30,932 nucleotides of DNA. Source: Bacteroidaceae bacterium (GTDB lineage Bacteria > Bacteroidota > Bacteroidia > Bacteroidales > Bacteroidaceae). A program made the translations under genes and the position numbers. The stretch is taken from positions 1 to 30,932 of the forward strand of contig CABIVS010000021.1 of NCBI GenBank assembly GCA_902362375.1. Reading direction: 5' to 3'. The notes beneath the pieces were generated by a model. It did not search any database. It was not told where the DNA came from and worked only from the letters and a program-made list of their open reading frames with translations. Shown here piece after piece: positions 22,263-30,932 of this stretch (its first letter is position 1; each line of letters starts with the position of its first letter).

Positions 22263-23003
22263 ATGGAAAAGGAAATCACTATCGAAAATCAGGTAGAGGA
22301 AATTGCAATAATTGCCCAATTCATCGAAGAATTAGGCATATCATTACATTTACCTTCCGGCATTACAATGAGTCTCAATCTTGCTATTGAAGAAGCAATA
22401 AGCAATATTATCCATCACGGTTACCCTCAAAATCAAAAAGGTGAAATCATATTGAAAACTTCCGTGGCACCCGGACTACTGATTGCCCAAATTATTGACG
22501 ATGGTATTTCATTCGATCCCACAAAATCTGAAAATGAAGCATCAGGAGATGCACTATCTCTGGAACAGCAACTGACACAAGGTTTGGGGCTCTTTCTGAT
22601 TCGCCGCACCATGGATAAAGTAGAATATCATTCGACGGACAGCCAAAACGAACTAATCCTGACTAAAAAAATAGACATGGATTTCAAACCGGAAGCAACT
22701 CTTAAAACGAACTTATGTAAAATAGAGGAAGTTATCATACTCACTGTTGAAGGACGATTGGACACTGCCAATACGAACGAATTCAATGCTCTCATCCAAC
22801 CTCTGCTAAGCATTCAGAATCCTAATATAATAATCAACTGCGAAGGATTACTATATATCAGCAGTTCCGGTTTAAGAAGTCTGATAACCCTCCAGAAAAG
22901 TGTAAAGCAACACAGCGGACAACTTGTATTGGAAGCTATGCGTCCGGAAATACGGAAAATATTCGATATGACAGGCTGTTCCGGCCTTTTTATCATTCGT
23001 TAA
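22263..23003 (+). CDS. RsbW-like ATP-binding (anti-sigma kinase type) domain fused to a STAS domain
   Basis: This is a 246-residue cytoplasmic protein from ATG 22263. That start is chosen because MEKEITIENQVEEIAIIAQFIEELG lines up with MEREIKISNDLNEISVLASFIEELG of the fourth operon gene; ATG 22242 (seven codons more) is possible. Residues 1-135 form a HATPase_c_2 domain with the N-box NLAIEEAISNII, DDGISFDPT and GLGLFLI. Residues 148-246 form a STAS domain with ISSSGLRSL (S200-S202), the position phosphorylated in SpoIIAA/RsbV antagonists. In known partner switches the kinase and STAS proteins are separate and bind each other; here they are one chain, suggesting intramolecular control or a titration module. 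The SpoIIE-type phosphatase in the same operon would dephosphorylate the STAS serine. Confidence 0.87.
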   Translation: MEKEITIENQVEEIAIIAQFIEELGISLHLPSGITMSLNLAIEEAISNIIHHGYPQNQKGEIILKTSVAPGLLIAQIIDDGISFDPTKSENEASGDALSLEQQLTQGLGLFLIRRTMDKVEYHSTDSQNELILTKKIDMDFKPEATLKTNLCKIEEVIILTVEGRLDTANTNEFNALIQPLLSIQNPNIIINCEGLLYISSSGLRSLITLQKSVKQHSGQLVLEAMRPEIRKIFDMTGCSGLFIIR

Positions 23004-23014
23004 TCCCACTTATA

Positions 23015-23965
23015 ATGAGAAAAGCATCTATTATTTGCTGTATCTTGCTATCTCTGTTCTTTCTGACAGAACCGGTGAATGCGCAGTCGATTAACCTCAC
23101 ACCTAAATGGACGGCACAAGCACAATTTGCAGGCTATTACGTAGCTGACAAACTAGGATTCTACAAGGAAGAAGGACTTGACGTACACGTAGTACATCCT
23201 TCGCTTTCGGCAAGCTCTTTTTCTTTCCTGCAGAAAGGATATTCGCAAGCGGTAGTTATGAACCTATCGTATGCCCTGACTGAATATTTTGCAGGTGCGC
23301 AGGTAGTCAATATCTTACAAACCTCACAGGAAAACAGTCTGATGCTTGTCAGTCGTTCACCACTCAAGGGTATTTCATCTTTGCAACATAAGAAAATAGG
23401 GGTATGGAATCATCTTAGTCAAGAACTACTGGATCAAATAGCCAACAAATATCAACTGCAGGTGGAATGGATACGTTTCAATGGGGGAGTCAACATTTTC
23501 CTATCAAAAGCTGTGGATATTTGCCTCGTAGGAAGCTACAATGAGTTTCTACAACTGATTGAAGCCGGCATCAAGACGGATTCTATTCATATCATGCGTT
23601 TCTCGGATTATGGATATAACCTGCCGGAGGACGGACTTTATGTTAGCAGAGAATTCTATCAGAAATATCCTCAAGCAGTACAGAAATTAGCCCGTGCCAG
23701 CATGCGTGGCTGGGAATGGGCAAATGAACACCGCGAACAAACATTGGACATCGTAATGGAACAAGTGCATCAACACAACATAGGAACCAACCGGTATCAC
23801 CAACGTAAAATGTTGGATGAGATACTAAGGTTACAAACAAACAAGAAGAGCGGGCAACGTCCCTATCGGCTAAGCCGGGAAGAGTTTAATCTGGCAACAA
23901 GTATTTTGTTGCCGGATCAAACTCAAAATTCCAATGATATCCGTTATGAAAATTTTGTAAAATAA
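23015..23965 (+). CDS. NMT1/THI5-like periplasmic substrate-binding protein
   Basis: This 316-residue protein has a clear signal peptide (RKASIICCILLSLFFLTEPVNAQS) and no lipobox. The mature part opens with NLTPKWTAQAQFAGYYVADKLGFYKEEGLDV, the signature of NMT1/THI5/SsuA-type type II binding proteins that bind small molecules such as pyrimidines, thiamine precursors or sulfonates. Later SLQHKKIGVWN and a GLYVSREFYQKYP segment fit the second lobe. No ABC permease or ATPase gene is in the operon; instead it sits between the kinase-STAS gene and a membrane phosphatase with a large periplasmic sensor. It is therefore more likely to present a ligand to that sensor than to feed a transporter. The ligand cannot be read from sequence. 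Confidence 0.85.
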   Translation: MRKASIICCILLSLFFLTEPVNAQSINLTPKWTAQAQFAGYYVADKLGFYKEEGLDVHVVHPSLSASSFSFLQKGYSQAVVMNLSYALTEYFAGAQVVNILQTSQENSLMLVSRSPLKGISSLQHKKIGVWNHLSQELLDQIANKYQLQVEWIRFNGGVNIFLSKAVDICLVGSYNEFLQLIEAGIKTDSIHIMRFSDYGYNLPEDGLYVSREFYQKYPQAVQKLARASMRGWEWANEHREQTLDIVMEQVHQHNIGTNRYHQRKMLDEILRLQTNKKSGQRPYRLSREEFNLATSILLPDQTQNSNDIRYENFVK

Positions 23966-23978
23966 TAGACATTCATTC

Positions 23979-25916
23979 ATGAAACACACATTCTCCCATT
24001 CTTTTGCAACCCGGCTAAGTATCTACGTACTATCTTTTACGTTAATTATCTTTGCTACTATCATGGCGTTATTTTATTATTATAGCCAACAGAAAGTAAC
24101 GGGCTTTGCAATCGAACACACTCATGGACTATTAAGTAACATTGCTACAGAAATCAGCGGTCAGCTACTGTCTGTTGAGACGACTGTCAACCAATCTGTC
24201 TGGGTCTTGGAAAAGAATATTGATCACCCGGACTCTTTACACAATATTATAGAATCTGTTGTAAGAAACAATCAGTTCATCGTCGGAAGCGGCATAGCTT
24301 TTGTTCCCGACTATTATAAGGAAAAAGGGAAATATTTCATGCCTTATGCTTCTTTTAAGGATGAAATAAATGGAGAAATAACCTATCAGGTATTGGGCAG
24401 TCAGAATTATGACTATCCATGCATGGATTGGTATCTTATTCCCCAGTTACTTAAACAACCTTATTGGAGTGAGCCTTACTATGACGACGGAGGGGGAAAC
24501 TTCATCATGAGTACTTATGCCAAACCTCTGTTTGACAGCAAAGGGGAACTATATGCAGTTTTCACTGCCAATATATCCCTGACACAATTCACTGATACAA
24601 TCAGTCTACTGAAGCCTTATCCTTCCAGCTACACCTATTTAATTAGCCGTAACGGAAGCTTTCTGACTCACATGGACCGAAGCAAGATCATGAATGAAAC
24701 GATATTCTCCGAAGCTTTCGCCAAAGAAAATCTAGCACAGGAACAGATCGGACACGAAATGCTGGCAGGACATACCGGAACTATGCGCTTCAATAATAAA
24801 GGAGTCGACTCGTATGCATTTTACACAACCATTCCTCAAATAGGATGGTCGGTATGTACTGTTTGTCCAAGCCAGATTATTCTTCAGGAATTGGATAACA
24901 CCTCACGGAAAATCATCTATACCTTTATGGTTGGTATGATAGCTTTATTTCTAATCATATACAGCATTATCCGACGCCTTGTCAGTCCACTGGAGAAATT
25001 CTCCGAATCAGCCCGGGAAATTGCGACCGGACGGTTTGATGTTATCCTGCCGGAAGTACATTCCAAAGATGAAATAAAGGATTTACATGATTCACTTGTC
25101 TTCATGCAACACTCTTTATCTACCTACGTAGGTGAACTAAGAGATACCACTGCCAGCAAAGAACGGATTGAAAGCGAGCTTTCCATAGCACGGGAAATTC
25201 AAATGGGGATGCTTCCTAAGATATTCCCTCCTTATCCCGAACGCAATGATGTAGATTTACATGCTATACTCCATCCCGCCAAAGAAGTAGGTGGAGACCT
25301 TTATGATTTCTATATGGATGGCAATCACCTCTACTTTTTAATCGGAGATGTTTCGGGGAAAGGAGTGCCCGCCTCTCTATTTATGGCTATCACCCGTAGT
25401 TTATTCCGCACCTTGTCACAACAGGTACTTTCGCCGGCTAAGATTGTGACGGATATGAACAACTCGATTTCTGATAATAACGAATCCAACATGTTTGTTA
25501 CGCTTATTGTCGGAATCCTTGATTTGGAAACAGGTAAACTGAAACTGTGTAATGCCGGACATAATCCTCCCATATTGATTCGTCCGGACGGACAGGTTTC
25601 TTTCCTTGAATTCAAAACACAGATATTTGTCGGTGTCATTGAAGAATTTGCCTATACCGAAGATGAAACAACATTGGAGAAAGGAAGTAAACTGTTCCTC
25701 TACACCGATGGAGTGACAGAAGCTGAAAATACAGACAAAGAACTATATGGAGACGAAAAGTTATTGAAAACATTGTCTGATAATAGCACGTCTGATGTAC
25801 GCACCACTGTTAATGGTATAGTGGACTCTATAGCAGAGCATGTCAAAGAAGCAGAAGCCAGCGATGACTTGACTATTTTACTTATTCAATATGAACCCGG
25901 GACAACAAACAATTAA
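23979..25916 (+). CDS. Membrane sensor SpoIIE/RsbU-type PP2C phosphatase (dCache-HAMP-SpoIIE)
   Basis: This 645-residue protein has one N-terminal membrane helix (about 12-33). A periplasmic sensor of about 275 residues with dCache-like features follows (YDYPCMDWYLIPQL, WSEPYYDDGGGNFIMSTYAKPLFD, GWSVCTVCP). Next come a second helix (about 310-329) and a HAMP domain (RRLVSPLEKFSESAREIATGRFD). The C-terminal SpoIIE phosphatase begins near 403 (AREIQMGMLPK). Metal-binding and catalytic phrases are VGGDLYDF (about 437), IGDVSGKGVPASLFM, LYTDGVTEAEN (about 574) and SDDLTIL (about 627). It should dephosphorylate a phospho-STAS protein in response to a periplasmic signal. The preceding binding protein is a candidate ligand carrier and the STAS fusion two genes upstream is the obvious substrate. 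Confidence 0.93.
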   Translation: MKHTFSHSFATRLSIYVLSFTLIIFATIMALFYYYSQQKVTGFAIEHTHGLLSNIATEISGQLLSVETTVNQSVWVLEKNIDHPDSLHNIIESVVRNNQFIVGSGIAFVPDYYKEKGKYFMPYASFKDEINGEITYQVLGSQNYDYPCMDWYLIPQLLKQPYWSEPYYDDGGGNFIMSTYAKPLFDSKGELYAVFTANISLTQFTDTISLLKPYPSSYTYLISRNGSFLTHMDRSKIMNETIFSEAFAKENLAQEQIGHEMLAGHTGTMRFNNKGVDSYAFYTTIPQIGWSVCTVCPSQIILQELDNTSRKIIYTFMVGMIALFLIIYSIIRRLVSPLEKFSESAREIATGRFDVILPEVHSKDEIKDLHDSLVFMQHSLSTYVGELRDTTASKERIESELSIAREIQMGMLPKIFPPYPERNDVDLHAILHPAKEVGGDLYDFYMDGNHLYFLIGDVSGKGVPASLFMAITRSLFRTLSQQVLSPAKIVTDMNNSISDNNESNMFVTLIVGILDLETGKLKLCNAGHNPPILIRPDGQVSFLEFKTQIFVGVIEEFAYTEDETTLEKGSKLFLYTDGVTEAENTDKELYGDEKLLKTLSDNSTSDVRTTVNGIVDSIAEHVKEAEASDDLTILLIQYEPGTTNN

Positions 25917-25928
25917 GCACATATCATT

Positions 25929-26336
25929 ATGGAAAGAGAAATAAAGATCTCAAACGATTTAAATGAAATTTCAGTTTTAGCCAGTTTCATCGAAGAACTG
26001 GGAGAGGAACTTTCTTTGTCATTTGAAACGACAATGAATATTAATCTGGCATTGGAAGAGGCCGTAGCCAATATAATTATGTATGCCTATCCGACTCAAG
26101 AACAACACACCATCCTATTAAGAGTAACTTACAGCGAAAAACAACTCGTTTTCCTATTAACGGACAAAGGAGCCTCTTTTGATCCGACACAAGTAGACGA
26201 GGTAGATGTTACGCTTTCTTTGGAGGAACGTCCAATCGGGGGGCTGGGAATATTCCTTATACGAAGCATTATGAACGAAATATCATACCAACGTATCGAC
26301 AATGAGAATCACCTCATTATGAAAAAAGACATTTAA
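25929..26336 (+). CDS. RsbW-like serine kinase/anti-sigma factor type ATP-binding protein
   Basis: This 135-residue single-domain HATPase_c_2 protein has the N-box NINLALEEAVANIIMYAYP, a G1 box TDKGASFDPT and a G2 box GGLGIFLIRS. It is a close paralogue of the N-terminal half of the first operon gene; the two share most of FIEELG, LNLAIEEA/INLALEEA and the glycine motifs. It lacks a STAS domain. In partner-switching systems such kinases phosphorylate STAS antagonists and hold an output protein when the antagonist is phosphorylated. No sigma factor gene is in the window, so the output partner is unknown. It is the last gene of the operon; the HTCS gene starts 97 bp later with its own promoter. 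Confidence 0.88.
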   Translation: MEREIKISNDLNEISVLASFIEELGEELSLSFETTMNINLALEEAVANIIMYAYPTQEQHTILLRVTYSEKQLVFLLTDKGASFDPTQVDEVDVTLSLEERPIGGLGIFLIRSIMNEISYQRIDNENHLIMKKDI

Positions 26337-26383
26337 CGCGGGGCGGAAAGATTGTATAGTTTTCCGGTCAATTCATGGGGTAT

Positions 26384-26407
26384 ATCAAAGATTTCACTAT
26401 CTTTGAT
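26384..26407 (+). promoter_or_regulatory. HTCS promoter -7 element within a 24-bp palindrome
   Basis: ATCAAAGAT (26384-26392) and ATCTTTGAT (26399-26407) are perfect 9-bp inverted arms around TTCACT. The -7 element TATCTTTG (26398-26405) lies inside the right arm. A protein bound to the palindrome would cover the promoter, so repression or autoregulation is likely. The HTCS ATG follows 26 bp later. Confidence 0.6.
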
Positions 26408-26433
26408 GCCATTATTAATCTTATGAACTAATA

Positions 26434-29400
26434 ATGAGCAGCCTTAACAAAATAACAATCTGTCTACTTTTTCTATGTGCAGGGGTTAATTATGCTTTTT
26501 CTGATATTCCGGAGCAAATCAACTTCTCCTATATCTCTATTAATGAAGGATTGTCACAAAGTACCGTATTCTCTATCGATCAGGACCAACGAGGCAATAT
26601 GTGGTTCGCAACTTATGACGGAGTAAACAAGTACGATGGGTATTCATTTACAGTTTATCAGCATAATGAAGATGATCCGAACAGTATCGCTAATGATATT
26701 TCCCGAATCGTAAAGACCGACAGTCAGGGACGGGTTTGGATCGGTACACGGGATGGTTTGTCATATTATGACGAAGAGAAAGACAAGTTCAGGAATTTCT
26801 TCTATGAGAAAAAAGGCAAGAAACAGCAAATCAATGGTATTGCAGAAATCTCGCCTGAGCAGTTGCTTATAAGTACACAGGAAGGTCTGACTATGTTCGA
26901 TATTAAAGAATCACGATTCGTTGATGATTCTTTTAGCACAGCCATGCATAAGATAGTGGCTTCTGCTCTTTACCGGAATGGTGATATTATCTATATCGGT
27001 ACCCCTGTTGACGGGCTTTACAGCTATTCCATTCCCCAAAAGAAACTGGAGAAAATTAGTCCGATAACAGGAACTAAACAGATTCAGGCCATTTTACAGC
27101 AATCCCCTACCCGCATCTGGATAGCTACCGAAGGAGCCGGTCTACTTCTACTCAATCCGAAAACGCAAGAAGTAAAAGCTTATCATCATTCTTCTTCCAA
27201 TCCTAAAAGTATCAGTTCCAATTATATCCGTTCCCTGGCACTGGATTCGCAAAATCGCCTATGGATAGGAACATTCAATGATTTAAACATTTATCATGAA
27301 GCAAACGATTCTTTCGTTTCTTATAGCAGCAGTCCGGTAGAAAGCGGGAGTCTGTCACAGCGTTCGGTCCGCAGTATCTTTATGGATTCGCAGGGCGGAA
27401 TGTGGCTTGGAACATATTTCGGAGGACTAAATTATTATCATCCGATCCGCAACAGATTCAAGAATATTCAGCGTATTCCATATAAGAATTCTTTAAGTGA
27501 CAATGTAGTCAGTTGCATTACCGAAGATAAGAATAAGAACTTATGGATAGGAACGAATGATGGTGGATTGAATCTATATAACCCAAAGACACAACAATTT
27601 ACACACTATATTCTACAGGAAGACGAACGGGAAATCGGTATTGGTTCCAACAATATCAAAGCTGTATATGTAGATGAACAAAAATCACTTGTATATATAG
27701 GAACACATGCGGGTGGTCTGACTGTTCTCCACCGTAACAGTGGACAAATGGAAAGTTTCAATCAGCTGAATAGCCAGTTGGTCAATGAAAATGTATATGC
27801 CATTCTTCCTGACAAGGAGGGTAGTATTTTATTAGGAACTTTAAGTGCGCTGGTTAGTTTTAATCCGGAGAAACGGAGCTTTACCACTATAGATAAAGAA
27901 AAAGACGGTACGCCATTTACTTCACAACGAATCACAATCCTGTTCAGAGATTCCCGTAAACGTCTTTGGATCGGTGGCGAAGAAGGTATATCAGTCTTTC
28001 AGCAGGAAGGGATCGAAATAGAAAAAGCTCCTATTCTTCCGGAATCATCTGTAACAAAGATGTTTACCAATTGCATTTATGAAGCTGCCAATGGCATCAT
28101 TTGGGTAGGTACGCGTGAAGGTTTCTACAGTTTTAATGAAAAAGAGAAGAAAATCAAACGATATACAACAGCTAACGGTTTACCCAATAATGTGGTCTAC
28201 GGTATTCTGGAAGATACCTTCGGGCGTCTCTGGGTAAGCACCAACCGCGGTATCTCCTGTTTCAATCCGGAGACAGAGAAGTTCCGTAATTTTACGGAAT
28301 CCGACGGGTTGCAGAGTAATCAGTTTAATACTTCTTCATTCTGCCGCACCTCTAATGGGCAAATGTACTTCGGGGGTATCAACGGTATCACAACTTTCCG
28401 CCCGGAACTCCTACTGGACAACCCTTACACTCCTCCGGTAGTTATCACTAAACTTCAACTGTTTAACAAGACAGTCCGTCCGGATGATGAAACCGGTATC
28501 CTGACTAAGAATATCAATGAAACAGAAAGTATCACGCTAAAATCATGGCAAACAGCTTTCACTATTGAATTTGTGGTATCCAACTATATTTCAGGTCAAC
28601 ACAATACTTTCGCTTATAAATTGGAAGGATATGATAAAGAGTGGTATTATCTGACAGACAAACGTACTGTCTCCTACTCCAACTTGCCGCAAGGTACTTA
28701 TCATTTTCTGGTGAAAGCAGCTAATAGTGACGGAAAATGGAATACCGTACCTACAATGTTGGAAATCATAGTTCTCCCTATATGGTACAAGACTTGGTGG
28801 GCAATCATGCTTTTCCTTGCTGTTTTTATCGGCTTTATCACTTTCGTCTTCCGCTTCTTCTGGATGCGGAAGAGCATGGAGGCAAAACTGGAGCTCGAGC
28901 GCAAAGACAAGGAGCATCAAGAAGAAATCAACCAGATGAAGATGCGCTTCTTCATCAATATTTCCCATGAACTTCGTACGCCGTTGACTCTTATCTTGGC
29001 TCCTTTACAAGAAATAATCAATAAGATCAGTGACCGTTGGACTCGTAATCAACTGGAATATATCCAACGTAATGCTAATCGTCTGCTACATCTTGTGAAC
29101 CAACTGATGGATTATCGCCGAGCCGAATTGGGAGTTTTCGAGTTGAAAGTTAAGAAAGAGAATGCGCATCAACTAATACAAGATAATTTCTTGTTCTATG
29201 ATAAACTGGCACGCCACAAAAAGATTACTTATACTCTCCATTCTGAATTGGAAGATAAAGAGGAACTTTTTGATCCTAATTATCTGGAACTGATTGTTAA
29301 TAACCTGCTTTCAAATGCTTTCAAATATACGGAAAGCGGTCAAAGCATCACTGTGACATTGAAAGAGGAGAATAATTGGCTGGTACTGCAGGTTAGTGAC

Positions 29401-30495
29401 ACCGGCATCGGCATTCCTATCAACAAACAGGGAAAAATATTCGAACGTTTTTATCAGATAGAGAGTGAGCACGTAGGAAGTGGTATCGGTCTTTCATTGG
29501 TACAACGTCTGGTAGAATTACACCATGGCCGTATCGAATTGGACAGTGAAGAGGGCAAAGGCAGCACTTTCTCTGTTTATCTGCCACAAGACATAAATAC
29601 CTATAAGTCCTCCGAACTGGCTTCTAATGACAGTCTGAATGAGGAAGGTCAGGTATATTCCACCAATTCGAAAGAAATGTATTTCATTGATACGGAAAAG
29701 ATCGAAAGCGAAACGATCGAAGCCGGTGACAAGAAGCGTGGCACTATTCTTATTGTAGAGGACAATAATGAAATCCGCCATTATCTTAGTAGCGGACTTG
29801 CCGAACTTTTCAATACGCTGGAAGCCGGGAATGGTGAAGAAGCTTTGGAAAAACTGAAAGACAATGAAGTTGACATCATTGTAACTGATGTCATGATGCC
29901 TGTGATGGATGGTATTAAATTATGTAAGAATGTGAAGCAAAATATCCGTACCTGTCATATTCCCGTGATTATCCTGTCTGCTAAAAGCGAAGTCAAAGAC
30001 CAGATGGAAGGTCTGCAAATGGGTGCGGATGATTATATCCCGAAACCATTCTCGCTGGCTATCCTGACTACGAAGATACAGAATATGATGCGTACCCGCA
30101 GACGTATGCTTGAACGGTATTCTAAATCTCTGGAAGTGGAACCGGAAAAGATTACGTTTAACGCCATGGATGAAGCCTTACTGAAACGTGCCGTAGCCAT
30201 TGTAGAAAAAAATATGGATAATATTGAATTCTCTACTGACGAGTTTGCCAGAGAAATGAACATGAGCCGTTCTAATCTACATCTCAAATTGAAAGCTATT
30301 ACAGGCGAATCGACTATTGACTTTATACGAAAGATCCGTTTCAATGAAGCGGCCAAATTATTAAAAGATGGTCGCTACACGATAGCAGAAGTTAGCACAA
30401 TGGTAGGTTTCAATACACCTTCTTACTTTGCTACGAGTTTCAAGAAGTATTTCGGATGTTTGCCTACGGAGTATATCAAGAAAGCAAAAGGATAA
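26434..30495 (+). CDS. Hybrid two-component system sensor-regulator (HTCS), probably of the heparin/heparan sulfate PUL
   Basis: This complete 1353-residue HTCS has a signal peptide (1-24, ...CAGVNYAFS) and a periplasmic sensor of two beta-propellers made of Reg_prop repeats (about 30-665; e.g. GNMWFATYDGVNKYDG, GRVWIGTRDGLSYYD). A Y_Y_Y domain (about 690-780) and one membrane helix (about 785-808) come next. The kinase has H845 in NISHELRTPL, N box NNLLSNAFKYTESG near 955, DTGIGIP near 989 and GSGIGLSLV. The receiver domain has D1152 in VTDVMMPVMDG. The protein ends in an AraC-type HTH (about 1250-1350). All catalytic residues are present. HTCS proteins bind an oligosaccharide in the periplasm and activate the neighbouring PUL. 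From memory the sensor closely resembles B. thetaiotaomicron BT4663 (heparan sulfate PUL), which fits the heparin lyase I gene in this window; this needs alignment. Confidence 0.93.
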   Translation: MSSLNKITICLLFLCAGVNYAFSDIPEQINFSYISINEGLSQSTVFSIDQDQRGNMWFATYDGVNKYDGYSFTVYQHNEDDPNSIANDISRIVKTDSQGRVWIGTRDGLSYYDEEKDKFRNFFYEKKGKKQQINGIAEISPEQLLISTQEGLTMFDIKESRFVDDSFSTAMHKIVASALYRNGDIIYIGTPVDGLYSYSIPQKKLEKISPITGTKQIQAILQQSPTRIWIATEGAGLLLLNPKTQEVKAYHHSSSNPKSISSNYIRSLALDSQNRLWIGTFNDLNIYHEANDSFVSYSSSPVESGSLSQRSVRSIFMDSQGGMWLGTYFGGLNYYHPIRNRFKNIQRIPYKNSLSDNVVSCITEDKNKNLWIGTNDGGLNLYNPKTQQFTHYILQEDEREIGIGSNNIKAVYVDEQKSLVYIGTHAGGLTVLHRNSGQMESFNQLNSQLVNENVYAILPDKEGSILLGTLSALVSFNPEKRSFTTIDKEKDGTPFTSQRITILFRDSRKRLWIGGEEGISVFQQEGIEIEKAPILPESSVTKMFTNCIYEAANGIIWVGTREGFYSFNEKEKKIKRYTTANGLPNNVVYGILEDTFGRLWVSTNRGISCFNPETEKFRNFTESDGLQSNQFNTSSFCRTSNGQMYFGGINGITTFRPELLLDNPYTPPVVITKLQLFNKTVRPDDETGILTKNINETESITLKSWQTAFTIEFVVSNYISGQHNTFAYKLEGYDKEWYYLTDKRTVSYSNLPQGTYHFLVKAANSDGKWNTVPTMLEIIVLPIWYKTWWAIMLFLAVFIGFITFVFRFFWMRKSMEAKLELERKDKEHQEEINQMKMRFFINISHELRTPLTLILAPLQEIINKISDRWTRNQLEYIQRNANRLLHLVNQLMDYRRAELGVFELKVKKENAHQLIQDNFLFYDKLARHKKITYTLHSELEDKEELFDPNYLELIVNNLLSNAFKYTESGQSITVTLKEENNWLVLQVSDTGIGIPINKQGKIFERFYQIESEHVGSGIGLSLVQRLVELHHGRIELDSEEGKGSTFSVYLPQDINTYKSSELASNDSLNEEGQVYSTNSKEMYFIDTEKIESETIEAGDKKRGTILIVEDNNEIRHYLSSGLAELFNTLEAGNGEEALEKLKDNEVDIIVTDVMMPVMDGIKLCKNVKQNIRTCHIPVIILSAKSEVKDQMEGLQMGADDYIPKPFSLAILTTKIQNMMRTRRRMLERYSKSLEVEPEKITFNAMDEALLKRAVAIVEKNMDNIEFSTDEFAREMNMSRSNLHLKLKAITGESTIDFIRKIRFNEAAKLLKDGRYTIAEVSTMVGFNTPSYFATSFKKYFGCLPTEYIKKAKG

Positions 30496-30932
30496 TTCCA
30501 GAGAAATCATAAATCCATAACCTGCCACATTATTGTATTTATTCTAAGTATTATAGGGGGAAATATAAAAATGTGGCAGAACTAAAAATCAGCTATTTAA
30601 CCCTAAAAATAGAGTAAAATAAAGATTAGTTTACAAAAAAGAACAGGATGATTTTGCTTTTTTCCGAAAGAAAACTGCATTTTGCATATAATACTTTATT
30701 TATCAATCCATTATCCAAGAATTCCGTCTATTGCTTTCATTAGTGAACTGCAGTTGTGCAACCATCAAGTTACACTTGTCCATCTAAGTAGATACACAAC
30801 TGCAACCAGCGAGTTGTCTAACTGTAACAGGGCAGACGCATTATATTTTTTACTATCCTACTCCTGTTTTCATTCTATTTATATAATTGATTATTAACTT
30901 ATTAATTCTTTCTTATTTCGACTATTTTCCTT
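30496..30932. other. Non-coding region downstream of the HTCS with inverted and direct repeats
   Basis: No convincing gene lies in these 437 bp. CTGCCACATT (30522-30531) and AATGTGGCAG (30570-30579) are perfect 10-bp inverted arms 38 bp apart; they could be an HTCS terminator or a paired operator. GCAGTTGTG (30750-30758) and CACAACTGC (30795-30803) form a second inverted pair. GCAACCATCAAGTT (30758-30771) and GCAACCAGCGAGTT (30802-30815) are direct repeats matching at 12 of 14 positions. The words AGTTG, AACTG and GTTAC recur between 30746 and 30829. If the HTCS controls a downstream PUL, its binding site would be expected in this stretch or just beyond the window. Confidence 0.5.

Noticed and set aside
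28591..28968. Leftward 125-residue frame inside the HTCS gene
   Set aside because: It lies opposite the conserved membrane helix and kinase start of the HTCS and has no family resemblance.

Overview
The window looks like the chromosome of a gut Bacteroides close to B. thetaiotaomicron. The evidence is Bacteroides-type -7 elements (TAnnTTTG) in front of many genes, weak Shine-Dalgarno sequences, a UpxY-led capsule locus behind an invertible promoter, a PL13 heparin lyase, a hybrid two-component system (HTCS), and many Bacteroides-type lipoproteins. No rRNA, tRNA, CRISPR array or insertion sequence was found.

Left (1-4100): the first genes of a capsular polysaccharide (CPS) operon run leftwards off the edge (SLBB/Wza-like export protein, upxY). 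They lie behind a 291-bp segment bounded by perfect 20-bp inverted repeats, next to a tyrosine recombinase. The best promoter in the segment points away from upxY, so the assembled state appears to be OFF. To the right are three rightward accessory genes (a charged small protein, a DUF2693-like protein, a DUF4373 protein) with a cluster of GCGTCACTAT repeats.

Middle (4100-16700): heparin lyase I and a DUF4738 lipoprotein run leftwards. They are followed by a two-gene ATPase/HNH module resembling the Septu (PtuAB) anti-phage system. Next come remains of a polysaccharide utilization locus (PUL): an HTCS gene reduced to about 400 bp and a glycoside hydrolase gene with several lesions, with no susC/susD left, then an intact GH2 beta-galactosidase. 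From memory this matches the B. thetaiotaomicron order BT4675 (heparin lyase I) to BT4667 (GH2 of the galactan PUL), which would make it a collapsed galactan PUL. A lipoprotein/DUF3160/CapA operon follows.

Right (16700-30932): a Ktr/Trk potassium uptake pair runs leftwards, divergent from a TrpB2-type synthase. A membrane-bound AraC-type regulator is divergent from a four-gene operon: RsbW-STAS fusion, NMT1/THI5-like periplasmic binding protein, membrane SpoIIE phosphatase, second RsbW-like kinase. That operon looks like a complete partner-switching relay with a periplasmic input and no transporter. The window ends with a full-length HTCS that resembles, from memory, the heparin/heparan sulfate sensor BT4663, plus about 440 bp of non-coding DNA rich in inverted and direct repeats. 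If that identification holds, the heparin lyase and its sensor lie about 21 kb apart with a dying PUL, a defence module and a signalling operon between them.
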